In this document: positions 33,206 to 42,491 of the stretch, piece by piece
How the letters are laid out: each line of letters begins with the position of its first letter
How positions within the stretch are numbered: position 1 is the first letter of the stretch
Origin: a virus
Virus record (IMG/VR): IMGVR_UViG_3300044701_004608
Span: 47,783-111,782 of that record
Direction: 5' to 3' (one strand)
DNA: 64,000 nucleotides
Position numbers and translations under genes: made by a program
The notes under the pieces: model-generated
What the model was told of the DNA's origin: nothing
Database searches by the model: none
The model's input: the letters and a program-made list of their open reading frames with translations, nothing else

Positions 33206-34959
33206 TAGTACAATCTTTCGATGCTGATGAAGTTGTTGAGATAGGCAGGACCTATCATCAGTGTCACACGATACATCCTGTTGTTGGTTTTGTCATAGAT
33301 GGTGTATTGTGCGGTATTGGCTTCGGCCACAAAGTTCCAATCAAACAGAGAAACGGACGGTGTGGTAGTGACTTCCAAGTTGTTGACTGAACTGCCACCT
33401 GTTCCGCCCGACCCGCCGTACCAGGCACCTATGTTAGCGAAGAATGATCCGGATACTGCGGCCACGCTCAATCCACGATTGCCGGTCGTTGGCACAGTGA
33501 CTTTGAGATTGTCCAGAGTTACGAATGTGCCAGCATCAACTACACCACTGGCTTTCCACAGTAGTTCGCCGCCCACGCCAGCAGGTGCCTTGGCTAAATC
33601 TACATAAACACCTCTAGCATCGCCGCCCTGGAATATTCTTACTTGATCTCGATATACATCAACAGTTACCATTCCACTAAGTGTAGTATTGGCCGCTGGT
33701 AAAGAAAGGTTTATCTCACCACCTTCGTCACCCACAGAGTTGGTCGAAACCAATACCGGTGCTGAGAACGATCCAGTGTCGTCCATGGTCGCTGTATAAC
33801 TACCGGCCACCAGTTCTACATTGGCCGATGTGCCGACCACATCTCCGGTGATGGTGATGTTGCCTTCGAAGTTGCTGGCTGTGACTGTGCCCGATACTGT
33901 GAGATTGCCAGTGACAGTATTGGTTATGTATCCGGCATCGTTGGTGAGTTCGCTGATGTTTGTTGGGACATCGGCTGGTGTGTATTCTACAGCGATCGCG
34001 CTGCCTACGGTGCTTACTGAAAGGGCTCCGTTACCGCTGGGCAAGTTCGTGATTTGGCTTACGCTGGTCGTGCCGGTCCAAGCAGTGGTTTGTACTGTGC
34101 TGTCTGGGAATGTCACGGTGCCATCGACACCAAATGTCCAGACATTATTGCTGCCTTCCATACCACTGTCTGTGGTGAGATTTATACCTAACCCGATTGG
34201 AGCATCGATCCTAAACACTGGCGTACCTGCTCCACCTTCGTCGCCGATGAAACTTCCATCTTTGAAGTTGATGTAGTTTGGAACGGTCAGGTCGCCATTC
34301 GTGTCAAATGTCCATTCCTTGCCGGCATTGGTACTATCGGTGCGCAGGTTGATGTCGCCGATCGCTGCCAGTTGAGCCCTATTGCTGTTATCGGTATCAT
34401 ACAATACTAATCCAGCATTGTCGTCTACAGGATGTAATGCGCCCTTGACAGGTAGATAGATCGCGCCATCTGTGCCAAGCGTCCATTGATTGTCGTTGGC
34501 TTTGAGGTACAAGGGAGGATTCAAACCTGCGCCAACACTGAAGTGACTGATTTCGCCGCCCAGGAACAGTTGGGCATTGCTTTCGTCTTGTGTGCCACCA
34601 GCACGGATGTGTATGTGGTTGGGTAATGTAGGATCTACTATCAGATACTGATCGTTGCCGTAACTGCCACCGTTGTAATGTAAGGTGATGTCGGGTATGA
34701 GTTTGATGGTGTCAAGACCATAACCATCGCCACTGTCGGCGTTCGATCCGTAAAAGATACCAGGACTCAGGACTTTGCTTTTTAAGTGGACTCTCTTGCC
34801 GTCGAATATCAAGAGTTCTAAGCGATCAGCGTCGATGTTTTGATTATAATCGCCCGCGAACAAGCCAATCTCACCATATGGGCGTATTTCATCCTGATCA
34901 TCGTTATTGGCACTGTTGCCTTCGACTTGACTTACATTGATTCTGCGTATTCTTGCCAT
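33205..34959 (-). CDS. Tail fibre protein
   Basis: 584 residues, beta-rich and low in Cys. The N-terminus (ARIRRINVSQVEGNSANNDD) is attachment-like; several repeats of the form WTFGxDGxxxxP or WTLGTDGAIYLP and a TVQTTAW segment mark the shaft found in marine T4-like fibres. The C-terminus has a probable tip domain. Part of an operon of three fibre genes plus 37101-37598. Confidence 0.85.
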   Translation of the reverse strand: MARIRRINVSQVEGNSANNDDQDEIRPYGEIGLFAGDYNQNIDADRLELLIFDGKRVHLKSKVLSPGIFYGSNADSGDGYGLDTIKLIPDITLHYNGGSYGNDQYLIVDPTLPNHIHIRAGGTQDESNAQLFLGGEISHFSVGAGLNPPLYLKANDNQWTLGTDGAIYLPVKGALHPVDDNAGLVLYDTDNSNRAQLAAIGDINLRTDSTNAGKEWTFDTNGDLTVPNYINFKDGSFIGDEGGAGTPVFRIDAPIGLGINLTTDSGMEGSNNVWTFGVDGTVTFPDSTVQTTAWTGTTSVSQITNLPSGNGALSVSTVGSAIAVEYTPADVPTNISELTNDAGYITNTVTGNLTVSGTVTASNFEGNITITGDVVGTSANVELVAGSYTATMDDTGSFSAPVLVSTNSVGDEGGEINLSLPAANTTLSGMVTVDVYRDQVRIFQGGDARGVYVDLAKAPAGVGGELLWKASGVVDAGTFVTLDNLKVTVPTTGNRGLSVAAVSGSFFANIGAWYGGSGGTGGSSVNNLEVTTTPSVSLFDWNFVAEANTAQYTIYDKTNNRMYRVTLMIGPAYLNNFISIERLY

Positions 34960-34974
34960 TTTGTTAGGTCCGTG

Positions 34975-37104
34975 TTAATCGTAGTATTCTTCGCCATAGA
35001 AGACCTTGGCGGTCCAATGGATCTTGAGTGTTTTGGCTTCGCCGTCGATCCTGCGATAACTGATGGTTCCTTCGTTCTGTACCAACCACAGGTCATCGTT
35101 TTCGCTGTCGGTGCTGCCACTGGAGACTTCGGTGTGTGCGATATTTTCATCGCCGCTGTCGTCGACTATGTGTATGGTACCGATCCAAGTGGCCTCGCCT
35201 GTGTAAGCGTGGTAGTCGATGACTGCTCCGCGGAAGTTCGCTCCGCCACTGGGAAGATCGTTCCGATCCCACCACACCTGAGGAGTTCCGCCGGTTTCGT
35301 ACTTGAAGTAGACGGTGTCACCTTGATTGTAGGCGAAAGGGCCTCCGGTTACACTGATGTTCATCTCAACACCGTTGTTGCCGTAGCCACCGTAGGTGTG
35401 CCAGTTCAAGTTGTCTAGGCTGAATTGTATAGTCGAAGTATCAGTGATGCCAAACGAAGCAGGATCGTTGAGTATCTCATCGATGTTGGTGTCAGCATTG
35501 ACTATCCAGATGCTATAATCGCCTGTGACGGTCCTGCCTGCTGTGGTAGTGAGGTAGTTCGTGATCACTGAAGTCACGCTCACGGTGCTTTCACCTGACA
35601 CTTCTTCGATCCTGCGGCCGGCCGACGCTGTGGATTTGACTCGACCAATACCATCGGCTGATGTCAACACCGTGCCGTCAGGAAATGTGATGCCTTGTTG
35701 CAGTTGGGTGATATCTAGTTCGCGGCGTGTGTAACTGAAACCGCCGCCGGCGTTATTTTGTGTCCAACTCAACCATTCTATGGCATAGTATTTGCCCGTA
35801 TCAGGCACATACATCACTGCGCGGGATCCTGGAACCACGTTTCCTAGGTTGCCGCCATAGGCCGCATAGAAATTGGTGTAGACTCTAGTTTCAACATCGC
35901 TCAGATCATCCCAACCACCTGTATTCCACTGAGTACCACCGGGACTGGTAGCACTATTCCACGATCCTTCTCGATATGGGTTGTAGATGCCTTGGTTGTT
36001 GCCACGAGTGATGGCAACACCAGAACCCGCACCGTCGTCAGGAACGATGACATCAACTTGACTGCCGTAGTCGGTTTTCACAAAGTAGTTGGGATCTGTG
36101 ACCTGTGTCCTGGTATAGGCAAAGCTGCCACCGTTGTTCTGCCCCCAGTCTGAGAATTCAAACTTGTAGTATTTGTCATTGAGGGTGTCGTGCATGATCA
36201 ACTGGGCACCAATGATGTTGTTGCCAATCGCACCACCAAGAGCAGATCTCAGAGTGGTGTAACTTCTGGTGCCTAATCCCAATAGATCGCCCCAGCCATC
36301 ACTGTTCCACTCGGTGCCTGCAGGACTGGTGTGATTAGTATTGTCGTAACCAACCTCAGAGTCCATGTTGTAAAGTGCATATTGACTGCCTCGAGCCAAT
36401 GTCAAACCTTCGTCGATGGCGTCGGTTTCTGTGCCGCTTGCTGTGCGGACAAACTCGACTGGTGTGCCTAGCACCGCCGGGGCAGTAATGAATGGATAAT
36501 TGGTCAGTTCTAGATAACCGACTTCGTTGCTACTAGCAACAGCCTCGTCCACGTAAGCCTCGGTAGCTAGACCAGTTAAGTCTGGGGAAGGGATAGCAGC
36601 GATGGCCGAATCAACATAACTAATATCTGCTTTGAGTGCCAGCAACGATGCCGTGGCACTGTCTAAGTCTCCGATTGATGTGTCAACATAGGCTTCGGTG
36701 GCCAGCCCAGTGGGATCAAATGCCGCGGGCTTATCTGTCAAGTCATCGTAACTGCCCGATGTGGCTACAGTAGCAAGGTCTGCGGAGTTGGCTTTGTTGG
36801 CCAGCGTGGTCAGGATATCTGTGATGGAATCGGAGTTTTCTCCGAAAGCATCTGCTAGTTCTTTGAGTGTGTCTAGGGCTTCGGGAGCACCATTGAGCAG
36901 ATCAGCTATGGCCTGTTCGATCAGTACTTGTGTAGTTGTAGCAGTGACCGCAACGATCTCGCCGCCGGGTGTTTCTCCGTCGTGTATGCGCAGGCAGTTT
37001 AAATCCGTATCAATGGTGACTTCGCCCAGGAGTCCAGTGTAGGCTTCGCTCTGGGCCGTGTTGCCGCGCTTCAGTAATACTTTCTTAATCTCAATGGTAT
37101 TCAT
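34975..37104 (-). CDS. Long tail fibre protein
   Basis: 709 residues. Residues 5-50 (VLLKRGNTAQSEAYTGLLGE, LRIHDGETPGG) are the particle-binding module; coiled-coil and TGLATEAYVDEAVAS repeats follow, then two related domains of about 90 residues around 265-460 (the YTTLRSALGGAIGNNIIGAQ and YTNFYAAYGGNLGNVVPGSR repeats), and a C-terminal domain. Duplicated domains suggest a multi-knob fibre. Confidence 0.88.
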   Translation of the reverse strand: MNTIEIKKVLLKRGNTAQSEAYTGLLGEVTIDTDLNCLRIHDGETPGGEIVAVTATTTQVLIEQAIADLLNGAPEALDTLKELADAFGENSDSITDILTTLANKANSADLATVATSGSYDDLTDKPAAFDPTGLATEAYVDTSIGDLDSATASLLALKADISYVDSAIAAIPSPDLTGLATEAYVDEAVASSNEVGYLELTNYPFITAPAVLGTPVEFVRTASGTETDAIDEGLTLARGSQYALYNMDSEVGYDNTNHTSPAGTEWNSDGWGDLLGLGTRSYTTLRSALGGAIGNNIIGAQLIMHDTLNDKYYKFEFSDWGQNNGGSFAYTRTQVTDPNYFVKTDYGSQVDVIVPDDGAGSGVAITRGNNQGIYNPYREGSWNSATSPGGTQWNTGGWDDLSDVETRVYTNFYAAYGGNLGNVVPGSRAVMYVPDTGKYYAIEWLSWTQNNAGGGFSYTRRELDITQLQQGITFPDGTVLTSADGIGRVKSTASAGRRIEEVSGESTVSVTSVITNYLTTTAGRTVTGDYSIWIVNADTNIDEILNDPASFGITDTSTIQFSLDNLNWHTYGGYGNNGVEMNISVTGGPFAYNQGDTVYFKYETGGTPQVWWDRNDLPSGGANFRGAVIDYHAYTGEATWIGTIHIVDDSGDENIAHTEVSSGSTDSENDDLWLVQNEGTISYRRIDGEAKTLKIHWTAKVFYGEEYYD

Positions 37105-37598
37105 TCTAGTGTCCCTGCGTCTAGGATAGCGTCGTCCACTGTGGGAGCAGGCTGGCTGGCAGCATAGTAGGCTTCGCGCACTTCCATGGGGATGGGAGCA
37201 CCAAAGTTGTCGTCCATGTACATGGGCTGTTCGCTATTATCTGATGTTTTAATGGCCTTGAAAGTGATGTGATAGAAACGCTGGTCCAGGGCTAAAGCAG
37301 TGGTCTTGTCGATTACGAAACTACCCAACCCTTTGGTGGCGTCTGACATTGTCACAGCAAAACTCTCTACAGTGACACGGTTCAAGGGATCTTGTATGTC
37401 GGCTTGCACAGCATAACCTGTGACGTTAAAGGGTCGTTGTTCTTGGTTTTTTATCACCACTTGTATGGGATTATCTATTCCTTGATAGATGGTCACGGGT
37501 CTTGAGTACACTCGTCTGCTCCTTGGGCCATTGGAGGAGTCGTCCAAAAATTGGACCTCCAATCTGTTAGCATATAAATAAGTCTGGATGCGTTGCAT
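37101..37598 (-). CDS. Structural protein at head of tail-fibre operon
   Basis: 165 residues, beta-rich: RVYSRPVTIYQGIDNPIQVV, FNVTGYAVQADIQDPLNR and VIDKTTALALDQRFYHITF. The pattern suggests a fold like phage tail or baseplate wedge adaptor proteins. A late box ends 6 bases before the ATG and no ribosome site is visible, so the message may be leaderless. It overlaps the fibre gene as ATGA. Confidence 0.75.
   Translation of the reverse strand: MQRIQTYLYANRLEVQFLDDSSNGPRSRRVYSRPVTIYQGIDNPIQVVIKNQEQRPFNVTGYAVQADIQDPLNRVTVESFAVTMSDATKGLGSFVIDKTTALALDQRFYHITFKAIKTSDNSEQPMYMDDNFGAPIPMEVREAYYAASQPAPTVDDAILDAGTLE
37573..37580 (+). promoter_or_regulatory. Perfect late promoter box on plus strand
   Basis: TATAAATA, 41 bases upstream of the plus-strand GTG start at 37621; lies inside the coding start of the divergent gene. 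Confidence 0.5.
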
Positions 37599-37603
37599 TA
37601 TTT

Positions 37604-37613
37604 GATATTTATC
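37604..37613 (-). promoter_or_regulatory. Late promoter box, divergent
   Basis: Minus strand GATAAATATC, 6 bases upstream of the ATG at 37598. Confidence 0.45.
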
Positions 37614-37620
37614 GGAAACC

Positions 37621-38001
37621 GTGGAAGATCAAGATTACCTCAGAAACCTTTTACAACAGTACCCATTCTTGAGTTACCTCGTCTACGGCGGTAACGAATA
37701 TATCGGTATAATACAGAACTGCGACGAGCAGATCACTACACTTTATGATTTTGGTTTGCTTAAAGATGTAGAGCAGAAACGCCGTTACCTAGAGTTAGGC
37801 GAAGCATGGTGGTGGGAAAGTAATAGGATAATCCCCATCAATGTGTTTTTAAAGCAGGATTGGGGAGTGTTTAAATTCTGCATCCGCACCATGAACAGCA
37901 AGGATGTGGATGTAAAGATGGGCCCTCAGATCAATCTCAAAGACATCGGTGCCAAGCGCAGCAAGCGTCGATCGATCACACTAGTCCGTAGGACTTCTTA
38001 A
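37621..38001 (+). CDS. Conserved hypothetical protein on plus strand
   Basis: 126 residues from a GTG. It starts EDQDYLRNLLQQYPFLSYLV and includes GGNEYIGIIQNCDEQITTLY and EAWWWESNRIIPINVFLKQD; the last 20 residues are strongly basic (KRSKRRSITLVRR). It is convergent with the DnaE-like gene, overlapping by 4 bases. A perfect late box lies upstream. Function unknown. Confidence 0.75.
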   Translation: MEDQDYLRNLLQQYPFLSYLVYGGNEYIGIIQNCDEQITTLYDFGLLKDVEQKRRYLELGEAWWWESNRIIPINVFLKQDWGVFKFCIRTMNSKDVDVKMGPQINLKDIGAKRSKRRSITLVRRTS

Positions 38002-38591
38002 CTATACCCCTGGCTGATCGATTCGCAGATCAGATTCATATGTACTGCTACTAGATGCGCATACGCCACGGCGTGGCTTTTCTTGAAATAATACCCATCA
38101 TCAGCGGGACGTTCCCATACTGTTTCAGCTACTTCAGCCCATGTCTTTCCTATGAGATGACGTTTAGCTGGTCGTATCACGCTCAGGAACATGGCCATGC
38201 GTGGGATACTGTCCACCGGCTCGGGCATCTTCATCAGCGTTTCGTGATGATCCCCGATGTGTATGACGAGGCTACAAAAACCCGGGTCTCGCAGTAGATC
38301 CCATAATGGTTCTGTGGCCATCAACTCCTGCAAGTGATCACGATTCCTTACTTGCTGATAGACTCCCACATTCAAGAGATCCAGTTTGACATAACCACGG
38401 TCTTCGGCTTCGCGGTGATCGATAGTTGACAGTCCCGTAAATGGGTCTACGGGGATATCAGTGACATAGACACCAGTGTTATGACGTACTATTTGCCCGT
38501 CACGATCGATGCTGGCAGGATGATGTTTTATCAATTCCAAGGCCCGATTCCGATCACCAAAGTCGATGTCGATGTCTGATTTAAATTTCAT
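37998..38591 (-). CDS. Miniature DnaE-like (PolIII alpha) protein
   Basis: 197 residues from the ATG at 38591; upstream codons in this frame are a shadow of the membrane-protein gene. KFKSDIDIDFGDRNRALELI resembles the PDFDIDF catalytic loop of bacterial DNA polymerase III alpha, GYVKLDLLNVGVYQQV recalls the KFDFLGL segment with the third acidic residue, and YYFKKSHAVAYAHLVAVHMN recalls FNKSHAVAYALVSYQ. The three catalytic-site regions are thus kept but the intervening about 600 residues are missing. Polymerase activity seems unlikely. Similar proteins are conserved hypotheticals in cyanophages, as I recall. Confidence 0.72.
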   Translation of the reverse strand: MKFKSDIDIDFGDRNRALELIKHHPASIDRDGQIVRHNTGVYVTDIPVDPFTGLSTIDHREAEDRGYVKLDLLNVGVYQQVRNRDHLQELMATEPLWDLLRDPGFCSLVIHIGDHHETLMKMPEPVDSIPRMAMFLSVIRPAKRHLIGKTWAEVAETVWERPADDGYYFKKSHAVAYAHLVAVHMNLICESISQGYS

Positions 38592-38842
38592 CGTATGAAA
38601 TGTAAGTAATGATTGATGAATCCGGCAAGCCATGATAATCCCATGATCACGAAAACCGACGCCGCGGCCCATTCTCGCATCTTGATCAGTATCAGCGCCC
38701 AGAACGAATTTCCTGCGACCAGGAACACGAACCCCGCATAAGGATGTAATTTCAATCCTGTGATCAACGATCCGCATAACATGAATCCTGTACAGATCCA
38801 TTTGATCGAATCGGCGTTATTCTTTAAAAAATTTACTACCAT
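38588..38842 (-). CDS. Small three-helix membrane protein
   Basis: 84 residues with hydrophobic segments at about 14-34, 36-53 and 58-80. It overlaps the DnaE-like gene as ATGA and the upstream 42-residue gene by 7 bases. Function unknown. Confidence 0.72.
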   Translation of the reverse strand: MVVNFLKNNADSIKWICTGFMLCGSLITGLKLHPYAGFVFLVAGNSFWALILIKMREWAAASVFVIMGLSWLAGFINHYLHFIR

Positions 38843-38964
38843 GTTACTCCTTTTGATACTTTGATCGCATCCATGTATGTCTGCGATGGGAAAAGTACCG
38901 GCAACGATGCTATCAGTATCAATAGTATCGTCACTAATAATAAAATCAAAAAATCTTTTTTCAT
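38836..38964 (-). CDS. 42-residue membrane peptide
   Basis: MKKDFLILLLVTILLILIAS is a membrane helix or uncleaved signal, followed by about 20 polar residues. The ATG overlaps the upstream zinc-finger gene stop (ATGA), and its stop lies just inside the next ATG, so it fits the operon frame. Too short for standard gene finders. Confidence 0.65.
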   Translation of the reverse strand: MKKDFLILLLVTILLILIASLPVLFPSQTYMDAIKVSKGVTW

Positions 38965-39653
38965 AGTCCTGCGTCTGCGAGTATCTTTTTTGCCCATTCT
39001 GTATCTGCCAGATAGTCCACGAATTTCTTAGACCAAAAGTCAGGATCGATCCATGGCATGACTATCTCTAGTTGTTCTTCGTTGAGTGTCTCCAAGAACG
39101 CCAAGCCTGTCTCGCAGTTGAATACCACCCACGGACTAATCCTACCATTGACAATATGGAAGCAAACACTATTAGCAGGGGCAAGCCTAAAGTAATCACG
39201 AAAACCATTCCTAAGATCTGGATGATCTCCGGAATATCGTTCCATTTCTTCCAACGCTCTCGCCAGTGCATCTTGTACGTTCTCCTTGCGTATGTATTGG
39301 TGAAGCCATTCTAGATACATAGCCTCATGGTGCCAATGATCTAGTTTCTTGTTGTTCTTCAGCAGCCAATCAGTGAAACTAGCGTAGTTCACGCACCGTA
39401 TGCTTTGACAATGCCTTCCAAATTTCACGAACGCATTATAAAAACCGCTGTCGACGAAATCCTCGTAAGTCTTTAATTTAGCCGACCCTTGTGTGATCTC
39501 ATAGAATCTCAGATAGGCCCGGAATCCCATCTGGACTCTTGTTTCTTTTTCCTGTTGCCATCGTCGTTTGGGCTCACAGAGATGTGCCAACAAGGTGCTC
39601 TCCTTGCGGAACTCTTTTTTACAATAGCGACAAACAAAAAACTCTGTTTCCAT
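38961..39653 (-). CDS. C2H2 zinc-finger phage protein
   Basis: 230 residues. An N-terminal finger FVCRYCKKEFRKESTLLAHL-C-E has CxxC and H..C spacing. The rest is helical with LKTYEDFVDSGFYNAFVKFG, then YLEWLHQYIRKENVQDALAR and WIDPDFWSKKF. Similar zinc-finger proteins occur widely in T4-like cyanophages as I recall. A DNA- or RNA-binding regulator is likely; the target is unknown. Confidence 0.78.
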   Translation of the reverse strand: METEFFVCRYCKKEFRKESTLLAHLCEPKRRWQQEKETRVQMGFRAYLRFYEITQGSAKLKTYEDFVDSGFYNAFVKFGRHCQSIRCVNYASFTDWLLKNNKKLDHWHHEAMYLEWLHQYIRKENVQDALARALEEMERYSGDHPDLRNGFRDYFRLAPANSVCFHIVNGRISPWVVFNCETGLAFLETLNEEQLEIVMPWIDPDFWSKKFVDYLADTEWAKKILADAGL

Positions 39654-39654
39654 T

Positions 39655-40761
39655 TTATCCCGATATTGAACGACACAGAGCGATCGCGGCTGCGTTGGCT
39701 TCTTCCTCTGTGATCCTGGAATAACTCATTCTAATCGAAAAAAGATCAGGATCCTGCACATAAAATTCTCGTCCAGGTACGATGCTAACTCCTTCGGCTA
39801 ACGCTCGATCTCTCAATGACAAAGAAGATATCGTACTATGAGCCCAAAGAAAAATACCCCCTGTCGGAACGGGAAATTTTAGTTCCGGACAATGCCGAGA
39901 CAATGCGTCCACTAGGAAATCTCTTTTCCTGTGATACGATTTCCTTAGTTTTGATAGATGCACATTGATGTCTATTTTATGCAACATTTCGGCCGTCACT
40001 GATTGCAAAAAATACGAAGAGGCCATGTCAGTGATTTTTTTAGCTTCTACGAGTTTATTAATGATTTTGGGCTCTGCGATCACATAGGATAATCTTATTC
40101 CAGGGTTAAGAATTTTGGAAAAAGATCCCAGATAAATGACTCGTGTGGCATCAATGTCTCTCAATGGAGTACTGGTTTCGTCGAAGAAAATATCAGCATA
40201 AGCCGCATCTTCGACTACCAAGATGTCACGCTTTTGTGCTTCGCTCATAAAAGATTTTCTTTGGTCTAGAGTCCAACAACGACCAGTGGGATTTTGATAG
40301 GATGGCTCGACGTAGGCTATTTTAAAAACACCATCGGGTATCTCTGCAACATCTGGCATAGGTGTGATATCGGCTTGCACCCACGAAAATACATCTAGAG
40401 CGCCGCTGTAAGCGGGAGTTTCGACCAGCACTGGATCTCTTTGATCGATGAAAACTTTAGAGATAAGATCGATGCTCTGCTGGCTGCCACTAGTTATCAT
40501 CACTTGATTGACTTCTACTCCATGATACTGAGCGAGCCATTCCAACAATTCAGTACACCCTTGTGCAGGGCCATACTGGAAAGAAAGATATTTTTTATCC
40601 TGTAAAACTCTGGTCATGGCCGTCTGGAAATCATCGATAGGCATCAACCCCAATGCTGGGCTACCGCTGGAAAGATTCATGGTGCCGGGCGGAAGATCAC
40701 TGGAAAATTCTGAAACCGGACGACGATTAAAACAACGAGCGCGACTAGAAAACTCTGTCAT
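39655..40761 (-). CDS. PLP-dependent class I/II aminotransferase
   Basis: 368 residues. The fold-type I hallmarks are present: SGSQQSIDLISKVFID, EPSYQNPTGRCW, VVEDAAYADIFFD and the lysine site YLGSFSKILNPGIRLSY. Closest to the MocR/kynurenine-type 2-aminoadipate group by eye. Substrate unknown. Its place between replication genes, next to a PIG-L and an SGNH enzyme, suggests a sugar or amino-acid modification rather than core metabolism. It overlaps the upstream gene as ATGA. Confidence 0.9.
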   Translation of the reverse strand: MTEFSSRARCFNRRPVSEFSSDLPPGTMNLSSGSPALGLMPIDDFQTAMTRVLQDKKYLSFQYGPAQGCTELLEWLAQYHGVEVNQVMITSGSQQSIDLISKVFIDQRDPVLVETPAYSGALDVFSWVQADITPMPDVAEIPDGVFKIAYVEPSYQNPTGRCWTLDQRKSFMSEAQKRDILVVEDAAYADIFFDETSTPLRDIDATRVIYLGSFSKILNPGIRLSYVIAEPKIINKLVEAKKITDMASSYFLQSVTAEMLHKIDINVHLSKLRKSYHRKRDFLVDALSRHCPELKFPVPTGGIFLWAHSTISSLSLRDRALAEGVSIVPGREFYVQDPDLFSIRMSYSRITEEEANAAAIALCRSISG

Positions 40762-41225
40762 TTAAGATATTCCTTGATCTTTTTGTCATCCCAGCCATGT
40801 TGCTTTGCGAGATCCTTGATCTCATCGTCAGAATTGATTGATGCTAATGTTTCGATTTCCGATTCCCTGAGATCCGGTCTCAGTTCTCTGAGTATCTTGA
40901 CTATCTTGTTATTCTTTTCTTTCTTCTTAGGAGAGATCCATTGATGATACTGACTACCCATGCCGGGGCTGACGGTCGTCGCTAACAGCCACAAGAATTT
41001 CTTGTGCTGGCTAGCGGATATGTCAAAGAAGTTCTTATTTAATCTCTCATTGGCACTCATGAGATAGTAGCTCTGTAACATGGGATCGCCACCAACGCAG
41101 GAACTCCAGCGTACCATCAGATAAGGAGAAAACTTTTTCTTTTCTTCGTCAGTCATGGCATCGTAGTAATCTCGATCCTTGCGATCCACCGCGGCCATTT
41201 CATTCTTGATGTTAAGTCTGTCCAT
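40758..41225 (-). CDS. Conserved phage protein, possible gp62-like clamp-loader subunit
   Basis: 155 residues. DYYDAMTDEEKKKFSPYLMV, RWSSCVGGDPMLQSYYLMSA, NERLNKNFFDIS, HKKFLWLLATTVSPGMGSQY, HQWI. The order (F.PYL..R..S, then AN..LN and a basic tail) recalls T4-like gp62, the small clamp-loader subunit, and the neighbours include UvsW. The match is weak and the identity is a hypothesis. Confidence 0.55.
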   Translation of the reverse strand: MDRLNIKNEMAAVDRKDRDYYDAMTDEEKKKFSPYLMVRWSSCVGGDPMLQSYYLMSANERLNKNFFDISASQHKKFLWLLATTVSPGMGSQYHQWISPKKKEKNNKIVKILRELRPDLRESEIETLASINSDDEIKDLAKQHGWDDKKIKEYLK

Positions 41226-41460
41226 TTTGTTTACTTAATTCGTAGATTATTATAGCACGATCCAAGGCTTCTTGTAAAGCAGGATTGGTTTTGGCTGCTG
41301 CCAAAATGTCGTGCCAGAGTTGTTGTTCTCGCAATCTCGCTCTCGTACCGTGTTGGTCAGTTCCGATCAGTATACGTTCGGATTTACCGATCTCTCGGGC
41401 GTAGATATCGCCGTCGGCGTTTTCATAGATATAAGTCGCGCCCGGAGTCAGTCTACCCAT
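41212..41460 (-). CDS. Conserved small phage protein
   Basis: 82 residues from the ATG at 41460 (MGRLTPGATYIYENADGDIY). It ends LQEALDRAIIIYELSKQNG. This pattern is frequent in T4-like aquatic phages; function unknown. It overlaps the PIG-L gene by 13 bases. Confidence 0.78.
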   Translation of the reverse strand: MGRLTPGATYIYENADGDIYAREIGKSERILIGTDQHGTRARLREQQLWHDILAAAKTNPALQEALDRAIIIYELSKQNGQT

Positions 41461-41987
41461 CCTAATATCTCCATCGCTTCTTTTTCGACACAGTATCTTC
41501 CAATGAACCGATCCACGAATCCTTCGATCACTTCTTGATGTAAAGGTAAACACGAAGAGTCGTACTGTTCTTTACACTCTATCTCCAGATTGTTATTGAA
41601 TGTGCTGGCAAAATATATCTTTGGTATAGGACACGGGATCACACACATGTTCACGAACTTATGATGTGGGTGCCCGTAATCGCCATCTTGATTATGAGTC
41701 AGTAATAGATCAAAGTCACGACAATGATCTTGTATATCCAACCTAGCAGACTCAGCATCGAAACTCAAGTTACCACTTTCAATGTCTCGATAGTCATCCA
41801 CATATCCCAAGAATATCGTTTTTACTTCGTGTCGATCCCAGAATCGTTTTATCTCTTGGGCACGAGGTTCAGCTTCAGTGTAGGTAAGATAAATTATCGT
41901 CCAGTCTAGTTGTTTTAGTTTCCGCATCAGCGGCCAAGCGAATATTACGCAATCGTCGGGATGAGCCACGATCACTCCCGCTCGCAT
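41448..41987 (-). CDS. PIG-L family deacetylase
   Basis: 179 residues. VIVAHPDDCVIFAWPL has the AHPDD zinc motif (residues 8-12), then KTIFLGYVDDY and THNQDGDYGHPHHKFV with the conserved His. These enzymes remove acetyl groups from N-acetylglucosamine-linked substrates. In the usual AHPDDE motif the last Glu is replaced by Cys, so activity may differ. It precedes an unknown and an SGNH-type protein that could act on related glycans. Confidence 0.82.
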   Translation of the reverse strand: MRAGVIVAHPDDCVIFAWPLMRKLKQLDWTIIYLTYTEAEPRAQEIKRFWDRHEVKTIFLGYVDDYRDIESGNLSFDAESARLDIQDHCRDFDLLLTHNQDGDYGHPHHKFVNMCVIPCPIPKIYFASTFNNNLEIECKEQYDSSCLPLHQEVIEGFVDRFIGRYCVEKEAMEILGWVD

Positions 41988-42491
41988 TTACCACACCTTC
42001 GAATAATTGATCACTTCGTTTTGGCGACCGATATCCTTGACAAAAAACACACACATGGGCTTTTCTTTGTTGCTTTCTAATGGCACGGCCAACAGTTGCC
42101 CGGACTTGAGTTTAGGAAAATACCATTTGACATCTTGATAGATGTCCACTATCTCTACGGGATGAAACTCAGGGCGGAAACTACTAATGGGATTAAAGGC
42201 AAACACATTGAACCCACGGTCATTGATCGAGGTGAGTGGTACTACTTCAAGATCGCCGAGATCGGGTTCGCCGATCAATATCTGCCAGTCCACCGGCATC
42301 TTAACTGTATGCTCTCCGATCTTTAGAACCAAAGCCGGACTATTAAAACTTTCAAGGAAGATCAATGGTATGTAAAAATAATCGGGATTCTTGGGGTCGG
42401 AGTTATCGAGGACACAGAATCGTAAATCGTCGACTTCCTCGGGTATCTCATTCATTTCGAAACTATGATTATCTAGGGTCAATATCCTCAT
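41988..42491 (-). CDS. Conserved hypothetical beta-rich protein
   Basis: 167 residues. Core: RFCVLDNSDPKNPDYFYIPL, EHTVKMPVDWQILIGEPDLG, DVKWYFPKLKSGQLLAVPL. All-beta look and no catalytic motif. It overlaps the SGNH gene by four bases. Role unknown. Confidence 0.75.
   Translation of the reverse strand: MRILTLDNHSFEMNEIPEEVDDLRFCVLDNSDPKNPDYFYIPLIFLESFNSPALVLKIGEHTVKMPVDWQILIGEPDLGDLEVVPLTSINDRGFNVFAFNPISSFRPEFHPVEIVDIYQDVKWYFPKLKSGQLLAVPLESNKEKPMCVFFVKDIGRQNEVINYSKVW

Noticed and set aside
37573-37580. Using the plus-strand TATAAATA as evidence for transcription of a minus-strand gene
   Set aside because: The box faces the plus strand only; it is listed for the plus-strand gene at 37621.
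40758-41225. Firm assignment as gp62 clamp-loader subunit
   Set aside because: Only a loose pattern match; no gp44-like partner is present in the window.
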